Below are positions 59,500-64,000 of a DNA stretch of 64,000 bases, piece by piece. Positions within the stretch are counted from its first letter, which is position 1. Each line of letters begins with the position of its first letter. The notes beneath the pieces were generated by a model. That model was not told the origin of the DNA. It saw only the letters and a list, made by a program, of their open reading frames with translations, and searched no databases. The stretch is taken from the NCBI GenBank assembly GCA_039105265.1, contig JAPFFF010000039.1, positions 868,001-932,000 of the forward strand. The letters run 5' to 3'. This DNA is from Tritrichomonas musculus (taxonomy: Eukaryota; Parabasalia; Tritrichomonadida; Tritrichomonadidae). The position numbers and the translations under genes are program-made.

Positions 59500-60930
59500 A
59501 TGAGCTTTATGAAAAAATAACTGAAAATTTTTAAAGGTGGGTGGAGTTTTGTTTGGAATAAAAATTCTTTTATTTGATACAGGGTTGGACATGCAAAATG
59601 GGAAAGCCTCTCAATCTTCTCAATCCACTTTTTAAAAACTTTTTTTGAATACCCATTCAAACTGGTTATCGGCGTTTTTGTTTTTTCCCACCAAAAATTG
59701 AATTAATTGCCTTACTATTTGGGAAATTTTGAATAGAAAAATATGATTTTTCGATTTTAAAAAAATGTATTATTTATAAGGGAGATAATAAAATTTTCCA
59801 CTTTTTTCACTTCACATTTCGTTTTTTTAAAAAAAATAAAAAAAAATTGTGAATTTTTTGAAAATTTTTTAAAAAATAGTGATTTTTTTTGAGAAAATTC
59901 AAAAAATAGTGAGTTTTTTTTACCAATCAATGCAAAGAATGCAGCGAAAAAATCCCAAAAAAATATATTTTGGTCACTGACTGATGAAGATTAAAGTGGC
60001 GTGAGTTTCATCCGAAAATTCCTTATCTACTCAATATATATAATTAGATTGCGGCTAATTCCTCAAAAATAAGCATATAAGTGCGTGAGTGTTGTGCATG
60101 ATCAAAATATACATTACATATTGCGATATAAAAGTTCAACTCATCGATTTTCAAATCAACGATTGATATCTAATAATCGCATTTTTTAGTTTTTCAGTTT
60201 AGACAGAAAGTAATATATCGTTAAATAACATTCTTCATAGTTTTTCACATATGATTTTAACAAAAAAATTGATAGAAAGCTTTTTAAAAATCTGTCATTT
60301 ATTAATGATATTTTTAAATTGATATGAATATGGTAAATAAAAATGCATCAAATACATGATATATTTAATAAGATTTAAAAATACACTACTACTTTTTTCT
60401 AGTTTTGTTTTTTAAAGGATAAAAATCAAGATTTTTAATAAATTTAAACTTATTATAAACGTAATTCAAATGTAATCTCGATATTTCATCAGTAATTTTT
60501 ATCAATTTTTAATTTTATATTCATAAAAACATACATTTGCATTATAATGATCGTTTTTGTTATTATGATAAAATCAAGAATTGATATATGAGCATTTAAA
60601 ATTTTAAAATAAATTCTATAACTTACTTTAAAATTTTCAATAGTTTATTTGATTTTGAATTATGATAATATCTTAGTCACTGAACAATAATAATGACATT
60701 TATTCTATTATATATTATAGATGATTGGTGCAAATATTAAATTAATTAATTTAATTAATTTAATTTCATTCTTATATCTTTTGAAATATGACAAATTTTT
60801 TTTTTTTAAAAAATCGATGTGTATAGTAGATAAATAAAACTTTGAACCATGGAAATGAGTAATGCATTGCAATAACTATTATTATGAAGTTAATAATACC
60901 TTTTAGACATCAAACAAATTCATTTTATTT
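59500..60930. other. AT-rich intergenic DNA
   Basis: No gene, TIR or RNA that I can support in about 1.4 kb; only A/T tracts and chance frames. Confidence 0.5.
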
Positions 60931-62412
60931 AAGGGACCACTATCAAATTCTGTGTTAAAAATTCTATGAGTTATCACAAAATTAATTGACTTAAAAAAAA
61001 GGGAAAATGCATTCTAGCCCCCATTTTTCATATCACATTTCTTTTTGGGGGCTAAATGATTTTTTGTTTATTTTTTTATTGAAAGTTGTATTTTAGCCCC
61101 CATTTTTTTTTATTCATAAGTGTTTTTCATCCCATAGACTTTACATTTCACAAGTATTTCCCAAAATATTTTTTCTTTGTTGCTCGTATATGTATATTAC
61201 TAAATAAATAAATAGAATTGGTTGAAATTAAAAAAAATATTATTATTTATCTCTACTTATAGGTAAAAAGGACATCTTATCTCTTGAATTTGATAGAAAT
61301 ACAATGATTAAAGATTTTATTCATAATATTTTCTGTATATATAATGATTTGTTTAATCAAAGATTATATATTCAATTTTTTTTTTTTTTGCGTTTTTGGT
61401 TATTTATGTGTAATTATTTTTGAATATCGTTTATTATTTTATTCACCAAAGAATTTCTCTATTTTTAATCTTTTTTGTTGTTCATGAAAAAAAACTAAAC
61501 GACTTTATTTTGCTTTTACTAAACGATTTTTTTTATATATTTTTGATAGTTTATATGGTCGAAATATTTTCAAAAAGTTTCTATTATAGCCATATATTCT
61601 CACAAAAATTTGGGTAATAAGTGAAACACACTAATTCTTATTTGGGATCAATTTAATTAAATTATTTAACGCAGCAGCTTTTTCTTTTTACCCAAAAAGA
61701 TCTTAAACTTAAACCAGACATTATACTTTCATATTTTTATAATGAATATGAAATATAATAATTTATTCATGTTAATATAAGCACCAGCTTTATGGCTTTT
61801 TTTGAGATAATATATAATTTCCAGTATGAGTTAATGATTCTTTACCTTTTTATTCCATCTATCATTAAATTGTTTATCGAAATAAAGTAATCATCAAGAA
61901 TTATTGATGTTTTTTAGAATTTTTCGTTTTATTTTTATCTTTATATGTTTTTTAACATATAACTTCCTTTTTTTTGCATTTATTTTATTTTAATATGCTT
62001 TTTTTGCTCTTTTTTTTAAATATATTTACGATTATTTTCAATTGAAAAAGTTTTCAAAAAAGTGGGGGCTAAAAAACACATTTTTACATTTTTTCCCCCA
62101 TTTTTCCTTTCAATTTTTGGGGGCTAAAAAAAGTTCCCCTAAAAAAAATTATTTGTTGAGTATTTTTGCAATATTTTGGTATATATAAATTATATAAATT
62201 ATATATCATTTATTTCTATTCTTCTTTTAAGCCTATTCCCTTTTTTCAATAAAAATTTAAAAGTTGAAAGGATATAAAAATTTTACAAAAATGATCGGAA
62301 TGGTGAAATTTTAAAGTTTTAAACTTTTTCCGAAATAATAACCATTGAATTTTATTTTCTATGAGTTTTTTCAATATTGAAATGTTTACAAAAAAATATA
62401 TTAGTGGTCCCT
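60931..62412. mobile_element. TTAA MITE copy 2, split by a hAT-like MITE
   Basis: The ends AGGGACCACTATCAAATTCT and the inverted AGTGGTCCCT are flanked by TTAA on both sides. The flanking parts (60931-61000 and 62141-62412) match the 335-bp copy at 9451-9785 almost base for base. The interior 1.14 kb is a later insertion. Confidence 0.88.
61001..62140. mobile_element. hAT-like noncoding element nested in a MITE
   Basis: About 1140 bp bounded by an A8 duplication on both sides (the intact MITE copy has one A8 at this site). Imperfect inverted ends run GGGAAAATGC...TAGCCCCC and GGGGGCTA...GTTCCCCT. Additional TAGCCCCC/GGGGGCTA blocks lie just inside each end. An 8-bp duplication is the hAT rule. 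No transposase inside; short AT-rich frames are not genes. Confidence 0.7.
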
Positions 62413-63239
62413 TAAAAAAAAAAAAATGAAAAAAGCATAAATAACACAATTTTATTTCAAATAACCTATAAAATAGAATAATTCATGATGTTTAATATAA
62501 TAAATAATTAAAAAAACTAAATTATTTCAAATGAGTCATGAGAAAAATTAATTTTAAATGGTTAACAATTAAATCAGACTTATATACCAAAATCGACTCT
62601 TTCCTTCCAACCAAATTCAAATTGGGACCTATTTGACCATAATAATCATATCAAGTCGAAATAAACAAAAATAAAGAGATAATTAAATGTATTTCTCTAC
62701 TTTTACTAAACTATATATTTTTTGTATTTTGCCATTCACTCTTATGTATTTGCTTCTCATCTTATATTCTTCAAAGATTTCTTCCACAATTTTAAAGTTA
62801 AAGAGTAGATATAATTATTTCTCTCCATTAAAATCTTTTTCTTTTATAATTATTACGTCTTTCTTTGTTTCTTATTCATTTATTTCATATATTATGGCAT
62901 CTCATATATAAAATAAATACCTAATCTAAGAAACTTTATCCATTGAAAGCCATGCATTTGCTCTTAATTAATTTGGTTTTGTCTTTTTTCTATTCTTGGT
63001 AATCTTAGATGTACACTTGACCTTCGGTACCTTTAATTGTTTCCTGTATATATAGGTTGTCAAGATGAAATATCAATTTCTTCCTATAAATTATACGACT
63101 GATAAAACCGAATCAAATGGAGTCTGAATGAATACTGATATCAGCTTTTTACTTAATGATTAGTATAATTGAATACATGAGATAGTTATTATTATATCTA
63201 TATCTTCTAGATTAATAAATTTTCATTAATATGAGATTT
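62413..63239. other. AT-rich intergenic DNA
   Basis: Nothing recognised; frames near 62690-62911 are hydrophobic by composition only. Confidence 0.5.
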
Positions 63240-63600
63240 CACCTTCTTTTTCCTCAGAATTGTACAAATCTTTATGTAAGTCATTATCTATTCATTCTTT
63301 TAACTTTTCGCATTCTGCATTATCTTCCATCTGAGTCAATATATTAGCAAATCTTTTTATCTCTTCGAATTCTTTTTTTGTTTGTTATGATGATTTTTTG
63401 CATATTTATATCAAATAACATTTTATATAAATATAATGTTTTGCAGCATTCGATTACAGCAAAAGGACTTTTCTTTTCATATTCTTCTGACGCTGAAAAA
63501 ATATTGATATCAGAAGCTGTTGCTGCTATTAATCTTGTTTGATTAAATTATCTATATATATCAATAAGAAACTCATAATCGCGATGTGTAAAACATTTAA
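63240..63600 (-). pseudogene. Relic of the SF2-type helicase, copy C
   Basis: Decayed minus-strand coding traces: RLIAATASDINIFSASEEYE aligns with GLITATSSDISCLSVFEEYE of copy B, and a helical EFEEIKRFANILTQMED stretch follows. Several breaks; the oldest-looking of the three copies. Confidence 0.55.
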
Positions 63601-64000
63601 TGATTTGATATTTTAGGTTGTTTCGATTTGAATATAAAAGTTAAATACATACCAAATCAAATAAGTGAAATCTCACAGAATAAATATCACTATTATTGTT
63701 TTGTGAAATTAATATCATTCAATTCGTTCAAAACAATCATTCAATTCAATTTATTCAAATATCTTTTATTTCAATTTGTTCAATAAAAATTTAAATATTT
63801 AAAAGATGCCATTGATCTAATTAAATATGGACTAAGCAATTATAAAAAATTGAATGCAATATGTTTATTTAATATAACAAATTACATCATATATAATATA
63901 CATATTTTAAATAAAAACAATGTGTTTCTTTTTTAAAAATTGAATATTCATTTGCAAAACAATATAATAAAAATATGCATGTTTACTTTATTTATAATAG
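63601..64000. other. AT-rich DNA at window end
   Basis: ATTCAATTCRTTC-type short repeats near 63700-63780; nothing else seen. Confidence 0.5.

Noticed and set aside
61420-62449. Phe/Ile/Leu-rich ORFs suggestive of membrane proteins
   Set aside because: Hydrophobicity follows from T-rich DNA inside noncoding MITEs.

Overview
The window looks like nuclear DNA of a trichomonad parasite, most likely a Tritrichomonas/Trichomonas species. Support: very AT-rich intergenic DNA, apparently intronless genes, a two-repeat Myb protein, tyrosine-kinase-like/Ser-Thr kinases with charged coiled-coil tails and Sel1 repeats, a 12-TM-type sugar transporter, and many DNA transposons with Polintons (Mavericks). 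Species-level assignment is inference.

Layout. 0-15.6 kb: host genes on both strands: Myb factor, an unrecognised C2-like protein, two damaged kinase genes and an MFS sugar transporter. They are interspersed with MITEs and two copies (one relic, one long ORF of 730 codons) of an RNase-H-like transposase family that I cannot name with certainty. The transporter appears to have been cut near its 3' end by that transposon. 15.67-39.58 kb: a Mutator-like element (141-bp terminal inverted repeats, 10-bp target duplication) that received a 22.9-kb Polinton (15956-38830, 340-bp TIRs almost identical to each other, AATTG target duplication). The Polinton carries protein-primed PolB, retroviral-type integrase, A32-type packaging ATPase, two different major-capsid-like genes, a candidate penton, a pVI-like protein and a block of fibre-like genes including a BspA-type leucine-rich repeat. 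It also holds a 1.4-kb inverted duplication with equal-length arms. It is young by its TIRs but is broken in a few places.

39.6-58.8 kb: a mosaic of satellite DNA, relics of a second, helicase-bearing element (two copies plus a third relic at 63.2-63.6 kb) with fibre-like genes and a small repeated KELYxYYG domain, a mariner-like insertion, a hAT transposase gene, a TTAA-type element, and a second, partial Polinton (integrase end, ATPase, pVI-like). 58.8-64 kb: minisatellite, AT-rich DNA, a TTAA MITE split by a hAT-like MITE, and a helicase relic.

The most unusual signal is a set of compact GC-rich mini-hairpin arrays, stems of 3-8 bp with tri- or tetraloops set a few bases apart. They recur at 27.7, 40.4, 41.0, 41.1, 41.9, 42.7, 46.5, 52.3, 55.9 and 56.7 kb. 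Several keep the same two-hairpin architecture while the paired bases change together. All lie in or beside the virus-like elements. A second shared signal is an ATTTTT[C/G]T[G/T] box a few bases before the start codon of several Polinton genes and one helicase gene, which links the two element types.
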